Positions 63,793 through 64,000 of a stretch of 64,000 nt of DNA are shown here, piece by piece (positions within the stretch are counted from its first letter, which is position 1; every line of letters begins with the position of its first letter). The stretch lies in the NCBI GenBank assembly GCA_951813605.1, contig OX638379.1, positions 670,139-734,138 of the forward strand, written 5' to 3'. Below the pieces are notes generated by a model. The model made no database searches. It saw only the letters and a program-made list of their open reading frames with translations, and was not told where the DNA came from. The stretch is from an uncultured Bryobacterales bacterium (GTDB lineage Bacteria; Acidobacteriota; Terriglobia; Bryobacterales; UBA6623). Position numbers and translations under genes: made by a program.

Positions 63793-64000
63793 CTGGGAGG
63801 ACGGGGCGCGCCGGTCCGGTCCGGAGTGGCCCTTATTGGCCCGTGAACGGCACCGCCGGCGGAAACCCTCTTGCTGGTTGACTAGATGTGCTGGCTTGGA
63901 CGGCTGAGTTGACTCGATTCCTTCCGGCCTGGTAGCAGCGTGCGGTCGCACCCTCGGTCCGAACTATTGATGCATTTAGTGCATTCGGTGCCGAACAAGG
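63793..64000. other. End of window, no gene seen
   Basis: About 200 bases after the receptor remnant; no coding frame recognised. Confidence 0.4.

Noticed and set aside
1..64000. CRISPR arrays, rRNA genes, riboswitches, prophage structural genes
   Set aside because: Looked for regularly spaced repeats, conserved rRNA segments and phage capsid/tail genes; none seen.

Overview
The window looks like a chromosomal segment of a GC-rich member of the Acidobacteriota, probably Bryobacterales/Solibacteres-like; this is inferred from gene content, not from a marker gene. The main pointers are two full-length ADOP-type FtsX/MacB permeases (48249-50600, 60078-62564) plus two fragments of a third type, a C-terminal piece of an Oar-like TonB-dependent receptor (62915-63792), and many secreted sugar-active enzymes with twin-arginine leaders (sugar isomerase/epimerase, DapA-like aldolase, Gfo/Idh/MocA oxidoreductases, sialidase-like propeller, M19 dipeptidase).

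Layout. 0-16 kb: carbohydrate catabolism with a partial acid-sugar dehydratase, tRNA-Gly(CCC), a FucP-type fucose permease, two intact formylglycine sulfatases and the remnant of a third, an ACS-type MFS transporter followed by a creatininase-family amidohydrolase, an NHL propeller coupled to a DapA-like protein, periplasmic RidA and an Asp-box propeller. 16-24.9 kb: Gfo/Idh oxidoreductase, a MacA-like adaptor with its ATPase but no permease, and a four-gene YtrA-type operon (GntR regulator, ABC ATPase, ABC-2 permease, membrane-tailed serine beta-lactamase-like protein) behind a promoter/operator that appears to give a leaderless mRNA. 25-29.8 kb: an ECF sigma / zinc anti-sigma / secretin-N-like operon bracketed by two related ADOP C-terminal fragments. 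29.8-35.9 kb: Asp-box propeller, a large secreted protein of unknown function, a YtcJ-like amidohydrolase and small membrane proteins.

36.2-39.8 kb is an accessory island: three toxin modules (RelB/YafQ-like, zeta-like kinase, HigBA-like), a broken tyrosine recombinase and three direct copies of a TCCGATAATT motif that separate the modules. The RelB-like gene has ACG where its start codon should be, and the YafQ-like toxin has Gly at two catalytic positions, so this pair looks decayed or disarmed. 40-50.6 kb: a large propeller-PHP (DUF3604) protein, a tandem PepSY-like pair, a penicillin acylase, an alpha/beta hydrolase and an ADOP permease. 51-53.8 kb: an intact IS1634-type transposase next to debris of older elements. 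54-62.6 kb: a double alpha/beta hydrolase with one dead domain, a second Gfo/Idh oxidoreductase, an M19 dipeptidase lacking several metal ligands, and another ADOP permease.

Taken together (inference), the cell imports and degrades sulfated, probably fucose- or galactose-containing glycans and peptides. Around that core the DNA shows repeated truncation, duplication and mobile-element scarring.
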